The translations under genes were made by a program, and so were the position numbers. 64,000 nucleotides of DNA from Vigna angularis (taxonomy: Eukaryota; Streptophyta; Magnoliopsida; Fabales; Fabaceae), in the NCBI RefSeq assembly GCF_016808095.1, contig NC_068973.1:32482077-32546076 (forward strand), given 5' to 3'. Shown one piece after another: positions 11,606 to 26,200 of this stretch. Position 1 is the first letter of the stretch. Each line of letters begins with the position of its first letter. Below the pieces are notes generated by a model that saw only the letters and a program-made list of their open reading frames with translations, did not search any database and had not been told where the DNA came from.

Positions 11606-14339
11606 TGTAACATCCCAAAATACAGTAATTACCATAATTCAGAATTAATTACAATTAACAGTAACATAAACAGTCTTTGCATTAAAATTAGGATTTAAAA
11701 GCCAAACGGCATCAATACAAAAGAAGGCGCATAAACGCAGGCCATGAGAATCTGAAACGAACGTTCTTAAATGTATAAAACAACGTACGACAAAACAAAA
11801 ATTAGAAGCTTAAGACGAACGACCTTACAAAATACTTGGCCGAACGTTTAAACTACACTAACGTTCACAGATCTATTCTAACGAGCGCTCTAAGGCTCGG
11901 CCTTCACATCAACTTCCACCAGATTTGTTTCATCCAAATTTTCTTCTTCCAGCATTTGCTCAAGGGATGCACCACCATCTGCTCACATCCACACGGATGA
12001 TCATTGCAAGACAAGACGAACGTACATGGACAGTGGACAACACAATGGAAACGCAAGGGTAAGCTTATAATATTTAATTTATACAATCAACACATACCTT
12101 TACATTTCAAAACACACATACAGCAAGTGATTCATCAAATAATAAACATACAAAGACGTATAATAAGACAGACCGTCCGGACTGTATGAATCTGTGTAGT
12201 TACAAGCGTCCTTGCACCCGAGTGATGTAGTAACTGGGATACACCAAACAGCTGCCACTCGAGGTAAGTCCGTTCTTACGTCGCCCATGTTAACTTATGG
12301 ACTAAGGACCTCCTGCCGTTCCCACACATGAATACCCCCTTCTACTTGAAGAGGCGTATCACGGAACATCAGGATGGACAGCGAGTCTTAACTTATCCAC
12401 AGTCATACTTTACCAAAGTCAATATCCAATATAGAAATCAGAGTCGTTCCTCCTTGGAACGCTCGTTCAAATATCAATATCATAACTTCATTTCTTAAAT
12501 CGTTCTCACACCTTAACTCTTTCATTAATTCACATTTTCATTCTATGTTCCACTTTCATAAAAAGACGAACGTTAATTAACTGTATGGACGAACGCTATT
12601 TGATATCAGATAATTATTCAATTGTACGAGCGCTTGATAGGAGACCTTGCGCGATTTAGAACGAACGTTTGATATAAGACCGAACGATTTTAAAGACGAA
12701 CGCTCGACATAAGGTCGAATCGTTATCAAAGGTGGACGCTCGACATGAAGCCGTACGTTATCAAAGACGAACGCTCGACATGAGGTCGAACGCAATTAAA
12801 GACGAACGCTCGACATGAGGTCGAACGCTCTTAGAGACGAACGCTCGACATGAGGTCGAACGCTCTCAAAGACGAACGCTCGACATGAGGTCGAACGCTC
12901 TCAAAGACAATCGCTCGACATAAGGTCGAACGCAAATCAAGGACGAACGCTCGACATGAGGTCGAACGCTATCAAAGGCAATCGCTCTACATAAGGTCGA
13001 ACGTAATCAAACACGAACGCTCGACATGAGGTCGAACGCTCTCAGAGACGAACGCTCGACATGAGGTCGAACGCTCTCCAGTATTAAAATGGGGACGCTC
13101 ATTCACGAGCAGAATTCTTTCCAAATGAAGGAATCCCATTCTAAGTTTATTTAAGGAAAACCGAACGGTTTAAGACCGTACAGTGACGAGCGTCATTTAT
13201 CAAAGGGAATGAATAAAATTTCAGATTTTCTCAACCTCAGCAGAATTTTCCAGATTTCAAATTTATAAACTTTATAACTTTCATTCCAGATTTATTTCAC
13301 ATTAACATAGTTCTCATACAGATTTCAACATTTTAATCATTCCAACTCTACCATAACCATACTCCATTCATCCATAATCAAATCAACATGCGTTTCAAAC
13401 CACCAACAATATATACAATCCATGCAAACAGTGATCGTTCATGACAGATAAATCAAAATCAGAAAACCAGATTCCATAACAGTGGTCAACCATACAGCTC
13501 AAACATCATGCAGTTCATACATGCACAATAACAGTGATCATCCATACAACTCAAACCTTATATTTTTCATTCATACAACTCAGATCATACAACATACAGT
13601 ATAAATTAAACATATAAGCTTCCCTTACCCGGATTGGAATTCAAGCTTGTCCTAGATAGAAAATGGCTTTGTCCAACTACGCTTTTCTTACGTTCTTGAC
13701 TCTTCCAAAATAAAATCTAACCATGGAACACAGAACACTTAGAATATATGCTTGCATGCATGAAAACTCCATTTTTTTTTTCCAGAAACCTAAGGATGAA
13801 CTACAGCGAGGAGACTTACCAGGTTGGATTCAAATTCTGTTCGGTCCAAAGTGAAGATTGCAGCAATACGAATATTCCTACGGTGCTGCAATTGGGATCG
13901 GAGGAGAAACGTGAGTTTTCCAATAGAGAGAAGTTAAGGGTTTTTAGAGAGAAGTTGGAGAAGATGAAAGGGTGAGTTCAGAGGTTGAAGATGAGTGCGT
14001 GCAAGTGAGAGAGAGTTTTCGAAAAGTCTGGTTTTGTTTAACTTTCACGTTCGTTTGAACGAACGTCTCCCACGCTGACACCTGCATACCAAACTCTGAA
14101 TTTGCAGCTTCCAACGTGACAAGTGGCGTGTGTGCATGCAGAGTTTGGTGCGTTTTTAATGCACTGGAGTGTGGCGTGGAGCGTTTTTCAGAGAATGATG
14201 GGCGTGGTTCTTCGTGCGCGACAGAGAGGAAAAATGGGATCAGATTAGAGAGTGTGTTTTTAAATGGCTGGGAATGACGTGGTGTGTATTAATGGTGAGG
14301 TGTCAGGATTAAAGGAGGCTAATTATTAAGGGTTTCACA
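11606..14339 (-). repeat. 5' LTR of the young chromovirus (element sense)
   Basis: Second copy of the 2,734-bp LTR. It should contain the element's promoter on the minus strand, but I could not place a TATA box with confidence. Four single-base differences from the other LTR were seen and no indels. Confidence 0.95.
12653..13080. repeat. 35-bp CpG-rich tandem array in the right LTR
   Basis: The counterpart of the array at 5150-5577, with the same number and order of units. Only one base differs within the array (12738). No unit has been gained or lost between LTRs since insertion. Confidence 0.9.
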
Positions 14340-14344
14340 TGTAA
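14340..14344. repeat. 5-bp target-site duplication (right)
   Basis: TGTAA, matching 4098-4102 exactly. The host bases continue TGTAACATCTT, which by coincidence resembles the LTR terminus TGTAACATCCC. Confidence 0.9.
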
Positions 14345-16113
<1,769 letters not shown>

Positions 16114-18575
16114 ATGGCCTTGTGCAGGTGTCTCTCCTTTTTTACTGGAAAGAAAGAGAAAAACAAGGTAACAGATATGTACTTTTATATTGGGTGTGCT
16201 TGATTTGTATTTCAAAAAACTATATTGGGTGTTTTCATTTGCTGTTTTCAAAAAGTATTTTTTAAGTAATAAAAACAAAATATAGTAAACAGATATCCAC
16301 ACTAAGCTCTTGTCTCCCACACGCAGCACCACTTTAACGACTTAAGTTTGGACTACAAAACAGAAAAACTGATGAGAAAATATCGTATACCTTACCTGCT
16401 TTGTTTATTTCTTCAGGGTGCTGCTGAAGGGTCTGCAACCGGGGACCTTAAAGCTCAACTTGGCGAAATACAGCACCCGAAGATTTCATCAGAGCGTCGT
16501 GATTTGAAGCCGGCCACCCTTGATGTCACGGTACCCTTTGGTGTGCAGAAGAATTCAAGGGGAAATGTGAGGATTATGAATCATGAGAGTCCTGCTAAAA
16601 CTGAAGTGGAGGAAGCTTATGAAGGAGAAGACGAGCATGAGCAGTCTCCTTCCATCAAGAGGGAGCTCTCTGATTTTGATCTTCAAGTCCACCAAGCTGC
16701 TGCAAACAAAGGAATATGTGATCCATCAAATGAAGAGTTAAAATACCCGAGTCTGTATGAAGACCAAGCTAACATTCAATTCGAAGACACAGACCATAAA
16801 TACAGCATAAAGAGTAATGATATGATCCAAAGTGGACATGTCAGTGATCCCGGGATTGGCAAGACTCACTTTTGGGCTTCTCCAGAGCTCAAGAGATCTT
16901 GTTCTGACCTGGAAAGAAGGGATGTACTTATGAAGACTGCTCATCTCTTTCCAACTTCCAAGTCACAGTCTTTTGAGGATTTACACGGATTATCAGCATA
17001 TCAGATGGTTAATCTAGAAAGCCCCAGGTCTGCGATGACTCACTGCAGTGCTGATAAAGTGATGTTGAAAAGGCATTCCTCAAGTCAAGTTCTCCCTTCA
17101 AGAAGTAAAAGATTGTGGTGGAAGTTGTTCCTCTGGAGCCACAGGAATATACATAGGTCTAAGTTAAGCAAATCGACACAGATACATCCTGCAATTGCTG
17201 CTTTGAGTAGTCAATGTGGGTACTCCTCCGACACCCTTGAACCAAAGCAAGGCAAGGCATTGAGACACGAAGAATCACCCTCACCAACCTCATCTTTTGG
17301 GGAATACTTTCAGAAAAGATGCGATGAACAAAATATTGTTGACCAAAGGTGGAGCAGATTTCAGAAAGACCATTTTGGATTTTGGCCACAAAACCAATGG
17401 GTGGCTTTCTCAGCCGAATCATCCTCGCTTAGCAGAGTGGATGAGTGGGTGAAAGATCTCGAAATTCAGCAGCCACCTCCCGAGGATGACTTTGGTGATG
17501 ACGGCATTGGAAACATTGCCTTCCCACCTTCTCCTGATAATGGTAGATCAATGGCAAGAAGCACATCTCAGTTGATTCGACATTCAGATGCCAATATTTC
17601 AAAAGAGATAATGAATGCCAATAGTCTGGTCCAGTCCCTGAACCCCGCCTCAACTGCTGCTCATATATCAGGCATTGGTATAAAAGCCATTCCCTCTCTT
17701 TCACACTTCTTCAGTCTCCGCTCTGTCAATTTGTCAAGCAACCTTATAGGTATGCTTTTCTGAGAGAAAAAAAAAAGTTACCTTTAACATCAGTTAATCA
17801 TAACGATAACACTAACTAAACTGATTCGCTCTCCTTATCATTGATTTGTTAGCTCACATCACGCCTGGATTTCTCCCAAAGGGTATTCATACCCTGAATC
17901 TTTCAAGAAACAAAATCAACATTATTGAGGGCCTCAGAGAATTAACCCGGCTCCGGGTACTTGATTTAAGTTATAATCGCATCTCAAGAATTGGACAAGG
18001 TTAGTTTCTATATTGGCTGATGCTCAATGAAGGTTAATTTGTAGGCCTGTGCAGTATTTTCTATAATTTAGTTACCCTCTGTGTTCTTATCAGGATTATC
18101 AAATTGTACCTTAGTCAAAGAGCTATATCTTGCCGGGAACAAGATAAGTGATGTTGAGGGGCTCCACAGGTTACTGAAGCTGACAGTTCTGGACTTGAGC
18201 TTTAACAAGATCGCAACCACAAAAGCATTAGGCCAGCTGGTGGCTAACTACAACTCACTTCAGGCCTTGAGTCTGCTAGGAAATCCAATTCAAAGCAACA
18301 TCAGTGATGAGCAGCTGCGCAAAGCAGTTAGTGGTCTTCTTCCAAAGCTTGTGTACCTGAACAAGCAATCTATAAAGCCTCAAAGGGGACGAGAAATACT
18401 CACTGATAGTGTTGCCAAAGCTGCACTTGGGAACAGCGGCCACAACTCCTACAGAAGAGTACTGAAGAAAGGTGGTGGCCAAGGAGGGCCAAGTTCCTCA
18501 GGTGTGCATAGAGGCGGTGCTAGTGTTTCCCACAATAGCAGGCACAGGTCAAGGAGCCGAACTAAGCGTCATTAG
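16114..18575 (+). CDS. Leucine-rich-repeat protein, 'outer arm dynein light chain 1-like' (At1g78230 type), four exons
   Basis: Exons 16114-16167, 16417-17749, 17853-17999 and 18094-18575 join in frame with GT-AG introns to give 2,016 bases (671 residues). The start exon encodes only 18 residues (MALCRCLSFFTGKKEKNK) and splices in phase 0. Residues about 19-440 are a low-complexity, Ser- and acidic-rich region of unknown role. About 445-600 hold SDS22-like leucine-rich repeats: LRSVNLSSNLI, IHTLNLSRNKI, LRVLDLSYNRI, VKELYLAGNKI, LTVLDLSFNKI and LQALSLLGNPI. The tail is Gly/Ser/Arg-rich (RSRSRTKRH). The family name comes from repeat similarity to a flagellar dynein light chain; flowering plants have no such dynein, so the function is unknown and is probably protein binding. 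An alternative start is Met at 16577, but the short first exon fits better. Confidence 0.85.
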
Positions 18576-20447
18576 TTCTCTGTGCAATTTATCAGTCTAT
18601 TTCTAAGACTTGATGAAGTGGAGGAGTAATTTTCAAACTTGTTTTTACCAATATTTGCTTCAACCTGAAACCCACCTGTGGAATAAGCGTTGGTTGTGAT
18701 TGTTACTGTGTTTGTTTCAACCTGTTAGTTATCTTGAGCGTTTGATTAAGACTGCTCCATTCGTGAGAGTCTCTTGGTTAGACTTGGATGTAGAACAGTG
18801 TTCATCGTTTAGCTGGTTTCCCGATATACTTAAAAGTGGAATAATGAAGATATGAAAATCTGTGGATTTTCATCTTGGAGAAGTTTTTCTGCAGCCTTGT
18901 TTTTTTATCTTTTTTTGGCAATGACGCCACACTACGTTTAAACGTTTTAAGTTGCTTTGAAATTCCCTCACTCATTGTCATTCGTAGTGATCAATGTTGG
19001 ATGTAAAAAATTTGGAACTGAAATTGAGAATGTTCCATGAAACAGTACATAATCAAATTGTCTGCCAAATCTGTTATATAAGGTAGCCCAGCTAAAGATG
19101 ATAGCTTGTAAACATGCTAATAAACAGCCTCAAAAAGGAAGAAAAGGGGAAGCATAAACTACATAATAAAAGAAATTTTAATACAGAATAGAGATCTGCG
19201 ATCTTAAATATATACATATACAGAAGGAAAAGAAGACAGGGTAGCAGTTTGTTGACCACTGTAGACGACCGAAAGAATAGCAACAAATTTAGAATTTTAT
19301 ATTATCTTGTAATTAAATACTTTTGAAAAATCAATTTTTATGGCTTTAAGTAACCTATTGTTAGGTGTGGCTACTTAACGAGTGTACCTTTAGTATCAGT
19401 TAATAACATAATATGTTTTTATATCTTTAGCTTTGTGAGAAAAGTTCAGTACAACTTTTGAATTATTTTCAATTCAACTTTCACATTTTTAAATTTATGT
19501 ATTTAAATGTATCTAGTCTTGTATACTTATCAGTCATCATTTTTTTTTCATCTTATGATTTCCTTAAATAAATTTTATTTTCTGAATCTTCGATAGAAAT
19601 GATCGAAATCGATCACGACTTTCTAATCCAATATTAGATTAGCATATCTTGATGCTTGCGTGCTCAATATTTCCATGGTAGTTTCAAAAAGGGTTTTATC
19701 GATAGACTATTTCACCCACCCATTAAATCAATAATTTTCCAGGCACTGTTTATGATGTTTAGATTACTTTTAAATAATTGCCTACCTGAGCAACACCAGT
19801 GGTTGCTGGTTACACAATGTCGTATGCAATAGTAAAGAACTTCCGAAATCATTGTTTAGTTATTTGATTTCTACTTTTACATCATTACCTGGCGTGCTAT
19901 AGTTTTTGTTTCCGCAAATAGGAACAATTTGGGGGGAGACTGGGACAAGGACACCAATTTGCTTGAAGCAGAAGCAAAAGACAAAGAAAAATAATGCAAT
20001 AGTATTCATTTTAAGGGGAATGTCAGCACACTACATCTCATGGTTATCACATTTAAAAAAGGAGAGAGTCTTGAAAGAAGAAGTCAAAACTAACAAATTT
20101 CAATCAATAACAGAGAAAAACTACTGAATTTTTATGCAATTGAGAAAGTATTGATTGTATTTACTTTATTTTATTAAGTAACGAAGAATTACAGTACAAA
20201 AACTATGGAGTCGAAGAGGACCCGTGAAGCAATTAACCAGCATTGGTTAAATTGTCCAAAGACACTCTAATCTTTTTCAATTCCCTTATAAAAAAGTCAT
20301 TTGATTTCTGTTTAAGAGCACCCTTAAAATGGAAGAGTTCCAAATTCCAATCAGTCTTTGTTTTCTTGACTTTCAAACCCATTTCATTCTCCTCACTCTG
20401 CACAAATTTCTCTTCCTGGGAAGCACAACGCAATCAACTCAAAAACA
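18576..20447. other. Intergenic region with 3' UTR of the LRR gene
   Basis: The first 200-300 bases downstream of 18575 are likely 3' UTR by position. The rest is AT-rich and no gene or repeat is supported. A frame at 19906-20127 has no recognisable features. The side near 20447 should hold the 3' UTR of the PORR gene, which is transcribed towards this spacer. Confidence 0.5.
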
Positions 20448-21647
20448 TCAAGTAAAATGATGCTCTTCCACCCCGGGATCATGTTCCATTTGGTCTACCT
20501 GAGCATACTTATAAAGCTTCTCATTAAACAATACCTGGGGATCCTTCTCAATCATAGCCCCATTCTCGTCATAGGCATCCTTCAAGAACACATCCCAATT
20601 CATCTCAGTCCCGGCCAAGTAAAACGCTCTGGGCTGTTTCCGCAGCATCTGATAAGTATGCTTCGTCAAACTAAACTCCTCCTTGAACTCCACAAGGTGA
20701 TGAATGGATGCCCTCTTCTCCAAAGTCAAGCTCAAGAACTCATGAATCAACCCAACCCGATACTTTTCCGCCTCCAACGTCCACAAATCAAACCTATGCC
20801 CATCCGAATAGGGAGACACCAAGGGAAGCGAGTTCAGCAAATCAAGCTTCCTATTATCGTCCAATTCCAAATCCAAATCCTTCCCATACTTCACCGGAAA
20901 CCTAAACTTCCGCTTAGCCGAATCCTCGTTAACAACGAACTCCCTCTCAAGAGCACTCACGGCGAGAAGCGGGTCCCACTTCACCAACTCCAGCACCCTC
21001 TTGCCGTCGCTATCAACCGCTATTTTGAAAAAGTCAGGGTATTTGGCGACCCTGTCGCGGAAATCATCGGGGATGCCAAAGAGGGTTCTGCAGTGGTGGA
21101 TTTTGCTCAAGGGAATGCGGTTGCGCGCGGACATCATAAGGAGTTTGCGAACCTTCTCGACGCGGTTCAGTTCCATTGCGTCCATGAGGGAGTGCTCCTC
21201 AGCGAGAAGGTCCTCCATGAGATCAGTGAAGCCAAGCCATGACTTGCCGTCGGTGTGACGGTAGGTTTGAAAGAGGAGGGGGTGGCGCTGGAGGAAGCGG
21301 GAGACCTTACGGCCGCGCGGGAATCCGAGCTCGCGGTGGAGCTTGCCGGCGTCATCGAGGCGGAGGACGTGCTCCGGCTGGGCGGAGAGGAACTGCTTGG
21401 AGCGCGTGACGAAGCGTAGGAGGGCGTCGCGGTGGAGAATGCGCTCGAGAGAGGGGATGAGGTTGGGCTGGGTTTGAACCGGAGTGGTTCGAGGGCTGGG
21501 CTTGGGCTTACGTTTTTTCTTGAACTTTTTGGGGGTTTTGGTGACGAGGAAGGAGGTGGAGAATGGGGCTGTGGAGGAGAAAGGGTTAGGGTTTAGGGTT
21601 TTTGAGGATTCGATGGTGGAGACGAAGGAGGAGAAGCGCCAAGCCAT
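20448..21647 (-). CDS. PORR-domain organellar RNA-binding protein
   Basis: An intronless 399-codon gene. Residues 1 to about 55 are rich in Ser, Thr and basic residues (MAWRFSSFVSTIESSKTLNP at the start, a KKFKKKRKPKP stretch near 40-50), like a mitochondrial or plastid transit peptide. Residues about 66-389 match the plant organellar RNA recognition (PORR) domain: RDALLRFVTRSKQF near 73, FPRGRKVSRFLQRHPLLF near 109, FGIPDDFRDRV near 190, and a C-terminal YLAGTEMNWDVFLKDAY near 343. Family members such as maize WTF1 bind group II intron RNA and help splicing in organelles. Which organelle and which introns this one serves is unknown. Length is normal and no damage is visible. A telomere-like AAACCCTAAACCCTAACCC motif sits inside the first codons. 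Confidence 0.9.
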   Translation of the reverse strand: MAWRFSSFVSTIESSKTLNPNPFSSTAPFSTSFLVTKTPKKFKKKRKPKPSPRTTPVQTQPNLIPSLERILHRDALLRFVTRSKQFLSAQPEHVLRLDDAGKLHRELGFPRGRKVSRFLQRHPLLFQTYRHTDGKSWLGFTDLMEDLLAEEHSLMDAMELNRVEKVRKLLMMSARNRIPLSKIHHCRTLFGIPDDFRDRVAKYPDFFKIAVDSDGKRVLELVKWDPLLAVSALEREFVVNEDSAKRKFRFPVKYGKDLDLELDDNRKLDLLNSLPLVSPYSDGHRFDLWTLEAEKYRVGLIHEFLSLTLEKRASIHHLVEFKEEFSLTKHTYQMLRKQPRAFYLAGTEMNWDVFLKDAYDENGAMIEKDPQVLFNEKLYKYAQVDQMEHDPGVEEHHFT

Positions 21648-21763
21648 TAATAGCGGCCAGAATCATTGATCATCAACGCTTTTATACGTGTGGATAGCAA
21701 TCAACGGTGATTATATGATCTAAAAGTATGTGATTAAAAAATATATAACGCAAAAATGTTATT

Positions 21764-21848
21764 TCCGACCTGCCGGATTCGAACCAGCGACCTAAGGATG
21801 TCTGTTAACAACTACAGTCCTCCGCTCTACCAACTGAGCTAAGGTCGG
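21764..21848 (-). tRNA. tRNA-Tyr (anticodon GTA) with 12-nt intron
   Basis: The reverse strand folds as a tRNA. The acceptor stem is CCGACCT with AGGTCGG and discriminator A. The D arm has GCTCAGTTGGTAGAGC and the T arm GCTGGTTCGAATCCGGC. The anticodon loop reads CTGTAG followed by a 12-base intron (TTGTTAACAGAC) in the canonical place after position 37. Mature length is 73. Plant tRNA-Tyr genes regularly carry such an intron. Confidence 0.96.
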
Positions 21849-23290
21849 ATTTAAGAGTAATAATCAACGCTTATTAAATGATCCAAAGTATGTGATTTTA
21901 AAAAAATATTATAAATGATCTTCACAACACTTTTTTAGTATAAATTTGATGTTAAATGATGCATTTTTCTATAATGTCATCACAACCCTTGTTGTATGTC
22001 ATAATTCGAGGAACGTATAAAGTTTTCTAATAAGGGAGTAAGAATGCAAATATCTTAACTTAATTCTTCTTATTTTGTTTTACTTGTTGCCTTCAAAGTG
22101 TCTGCCTTCTTAAAATGATAATTTTGTCCAGATTAAATGTGAACTTTATATATATACTCAGGATATTGTTCTTAGTTATTAGCCCAATTCAATTCCAATC
22201 AATGAATTCCTGATTAAGTAGTTTTAATAGGATCCTCATTATTTATTAATTCTGATTTATGTTAATTGAGAACCCTAATCTTCGAATTAGGAAGACGAAC
22301 AGTACATATCCTTTTACATTAGATGTTAGACCACCATCCAATGAAACTAATCCTTAATACGTAGTGCTTCAGTTTTAAACCATTATGATGATTGAACTTG
22401 AATTATAATAAAAAAAAAATGTTAAATTAACTATTAACTGAAATTGTTATATATGTAAAAAAACACAAAGATGCGAGTTTATATAACATAGCCGGACATG
22501 CACATTGTGAAGAGGTAGTTACCATTATCTGTCCAATTCAAGTAATAACCAATTCACCTCTTTAATGTGACTAATGATGGCATTTATACTAAAGTTTTCA
22601 ACTCAAATGAAAGATTATTGAAATTAACCTGAGATAGTGAAAACCAGAAAAAGGAAAAGTACCCATACACTGCGCCGTAATTTGATTTTACCGATGAGTC
22701 ACCTTTGGAAAGAGATGAAAACTTGGATCACACACGGAAATATAACTGAGCTTTAATCATATTAGGTAATTCCGGCATAAGAACCCAATTAGGTAATTTT
22801 CAGAGGCTAATGTTATAAATGAGCTTGATTCCACGTTATAAATATTGACAAGATTTATCAAAATATGGTTTTTCTGGGGTTTTACAGGAATGAGAGCAGA
22901 AAAATAATTGTATAGGGATATGGGGGGAATTTACTTATTGTATCATCTCATCATTCATCTTGCTAATCTTAAATCATCATGTGTGTAACTGTACTCAGAT
23001 ATCACATGAAAAATTGAATGAACCAGTATATACTTTCTTCATCCGCTCTGCTCTGCTCAGCTCCTCGTTTGATAATTACAAGGCCCTATGTATATATGCC
23101 TTACGGCTACATAGGAGTTGTGGTGGTATCATTGACGAGAATTCACTGTTTCCTCTATGGTTTCTTTTTTCTGTCCAAAATTTTCAATCCCCACCTTCTA
23201 TTCTATGGTGGAGCATTATGATAATAAATCAACACTGTGAAAATGAATATATGAATATTATGGTCTAATTTCCTCTGGACTTTTAATGAA
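21849..23290. other. Intergenic region with 3' flank of the QUA2-like gene
   Basis: AT-rich with no supported gene. The part next to 23290 should hold the 3' UTR of the minus-strand methyltransferase gene. The frame at 22960-23268 has no recognisable features. Confidence 0.5.
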
Positions 23291-26200
23291 TTAATTTCCC
23301 TGTTTCTTAAAGAAAGCTTTCTGACAGATCAGGAGTCTCTGATCGCTGTCACTTTCAATTTCTACAACTCGAGCATCCCACTTTAGCCGTTTCGTTAGAG
23401 CTCTGGCTGACTCTATAAAAGGAACTGTGTCACGAATTATAATCCAACCCTGCAAATATCACACCAATTGTCACCATATCAAATGGCCTAAAAATATACC
23501 AATCCATTCAAAAGGAACTACCTAAGCTATCTGGTGATAGCCTCCTGCAAATCTAAACCCCTTAGTACCTAAGAAGAATCCATTTTAGCTTTATGCTTCC
23601 ACAGGTGAAAAACAAAAATCAAAGCTTTCCCAAATGCACTTAATTTGATGATCACATTAGAGTTACTAGGCTGACCCTAGTGATTCTTAAATGGAGATTG
23701 AACTTACTGCACAATGAAGATGCATACCCTACATATATATACAATACCATGCTGATAGTAAAATTTTTAAAACTGGCGTCACTGTCAAAAAAAAAAGTAA
23801 GGTTATCACACAATATTAGGCAAACTGGCAATAAATCTTCAGCCAAATTAATATCCAGTTAGTACTAAATCACATGCTCAATCCAGGCCATTATGATTTA
23901 ATTTAATAAAGAAACAGAATCTATTGCATTGCTTTATGACAATAAAACCCAACCAAAGTGAAATCAAGAGACTCCTTTTGTTAAGTGTTTAGCTAAGGTT
24001 TGGAAAAGGTTATCCTCACTCCAGTGTATAACAAAAACAGATTCACGAATGTTCATAGCTTTATATATTTATACCTTATAACATTATCGGATGATGTGAG
24101 TAGGAAAACAAAACACACTGTAAAGTTAAAGGACCACAAATGAAAAGTCAAAGCCCCAGAGAGTATATTTACATACCTCCGGCCGAAGTATCCTGTCAAT
24201 TTCAATGAACACGTCAAGCATCGCACATCTGTGCTGCTGAGCGAATTCAAGGGACAAAAGTCCTGCTGCATGCACCAAGTCATACGTTCTAGGGTACGTT
24301 GGAAAGGCCTCACACCTAGAAACCACAGAAGATCAAAATTGTAAGAAATATGTAACTGGCGACAAGTGTTCAGAAACAATGCCCTTTTCAATTAACAGTG
24401 GCCCTTTCACAAGGAAGATAAGTTTAGAATATTTAATCTAATCTGCAAAACTTTGGCATGTGATAGAGTTTAAAGATATAAAACCATTCCTAAGCACCGT
24501 TTAAAAGCTTAAGTTTAAAGGTGAGTCAGTCCTTACAGCTCCTATTCACAATTTAATTTAATTTTGGCGTTGAGTGGTATAAGGTTGTTCACTGTTCATG
24601 CTTAAGCCCGAATAGCTTTGTCATTAAGGGAAAGTTAGTGATAGGTTAAACTAGTTCTTGACTGATACAATCTTCAATATTTATCAACTATTTTCCAAGA
24701 AACAAATGCTAAGATGGATGTGTGGTCACTCAAGAAAGGACGATACACAAAATATTTCTATACAAGGAAATATAGGTGTGATACCATTTGAATCAATAAT
24801 AAAAAGAGAAATTTGTATGAATTTTAGTCATGTGAAAAGGGGGAGAAGGAAATCAAGAAGGACAATGGAGAAGTAAGAGTAATCTCATGGTGAACGATTA
24901 TCTCCAAGGATTTTGTCTTTTGACAAAACCAAATGACGTCATGATTCCTGTAGTTATCTTACCCAATGAGATAAGGTTTTTGTTGTTGGATTACCATAAT
25001 TTTTCAGACAAAAAAGTCAGCCAACTGAATTTACTTATTTTACATCAAACAAAACTAAGAAACAGAGAATATTCAAACCTAATTGCAAATGTTATATCCT
25101 CCCCACCAGAACTTAAATAAGTTCTGATATGTCAGTACAAGGAATCCACCATGGAACGCTTATGTCACAAGGAAAAATTGAGTAACTGAAAGAAGTTAGT
25201 TTAGAGGGGCAATTATGTGTGTGGATGAGAGTTATTTTATCAGTTATGTGTTGCCATAACATAACTATTTTACTGGGCAGTTACTATATTAGACAGTTAC
25301 AAGTGTTATAGTGATATATGGAAGTTTGAATGTTTGTTCGAAAGAGAGAACTATAAGTCGTCAGGGCTTAGGCCTAACAATCGTTGTCAATTGTCTGTGA
25401 AATTTCTTCAGCCTAACAAGTACAGTACACACAACCTACTTTAAGGCTCTAATGGTTACATTTTACACAAGGAAATTAATAGTTCTATATATTATGAAGG
25501 TATCAAAATGTTAAAACAAAATTGGAAGAAAAGGCAAGGAAGAAATATTTTTAGCATATGGCCTAGAATTTCAGCCAAACAAGAAAAGGGCAAACAAAGA
25601 ATCATGAAATTCTAAAATAAGAGAAAGAAGCATAAAATACCAATCATGCATAACGCCAACATAACCTCGGTCCAGGATCAAGGGAAGATAGTTGGGTGCA
25701 TTCGAAGGTACCACATTCATTACCCATACAGATTTTCCAGCGTGCAACAGTGCAGAATTAAAACCACCAAAATGAGCATTCATGTCAAGCACATTTCTTA
25801 GCATGTTATAAGGTGGCGGAGGATCCTCATCACCAGGTCTCTTTGGATGATCAGAAAATATTAAAGGTGATAGAAGAGACCAGTAATTACGGACTGATGC
25901 TCTCCAGCTCTCAGAATCCTCAGAAAATTCATCAGATTGCAACCCTAATGCAAGTAAATAGACACGTATTAAGATAACCAACCTGACAGCAGATTTCGTT
26001 CAGTTATATAGTACAGTGAAATCCTTCCATTAAGAGGAATGTAAAAGTAAATGTTAAAGAATACAACAATTACCAAAGTTTTCAAGATCCTTTTTGTTCA
26101 ATTGATCTCTGGAAGGCCAAGTTTGCCTCTGCTCAATAGAAATCCAACGGCTGCTATGTGTTCCTCCTATGCAGTTTTTTAATTCTCGATAATATGGAGA

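Larger units (their letters stand above)
4103..14339 (-). mobile_element. Full-length young Ty3/gypsy chromovirus LTR retrotransposon (Tekay/Del-like)
   Basis: A complete LTR retrotransposon of 10,237 bp reading on the minus strand. It has two 2,734-bp LTRs (4103-6836 and 11606-14339), each starting TG and ending CA in element sense, flanked by a TGTAA duplication. In element order it holds 5' LTR, a tRNA-iMet-type primer site, one long gag-protease-RT-RNase H-integrase frame ending in a chromodomain-like segment, a purine tract and the 3' LTR. By eye I found only four base differences between LTRs (4878/12381, 5235/12738, 5598/13101, 6663/14166), so insertion is recent. The chromodomain places it in the chromoviruses; Tekay/Del is inferred from long LTRs and domain order and is less certain. 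Confidence 0.95.

Noticed and set aside
16348..16416. Coding region upstream of the acceptor at 16417
   Set aside because: It is open in frame but has no ATG and ends in a good acceptor (TTTCTTCAG); the 16114-16167 exon explains the start better.
16114..18575. Interpretation of the LRR gene as a true flagellar dynein component
   Set aside because: Flowering plants lack flagella and outer arm dynein; the name reflects repeat similarity only.
20457..21258. 261-codon and shorter plus-strand frames over the PORR gene
   Set aside because: Antisense shadows; the minus-strand frame encodes a full, family-matching protein.
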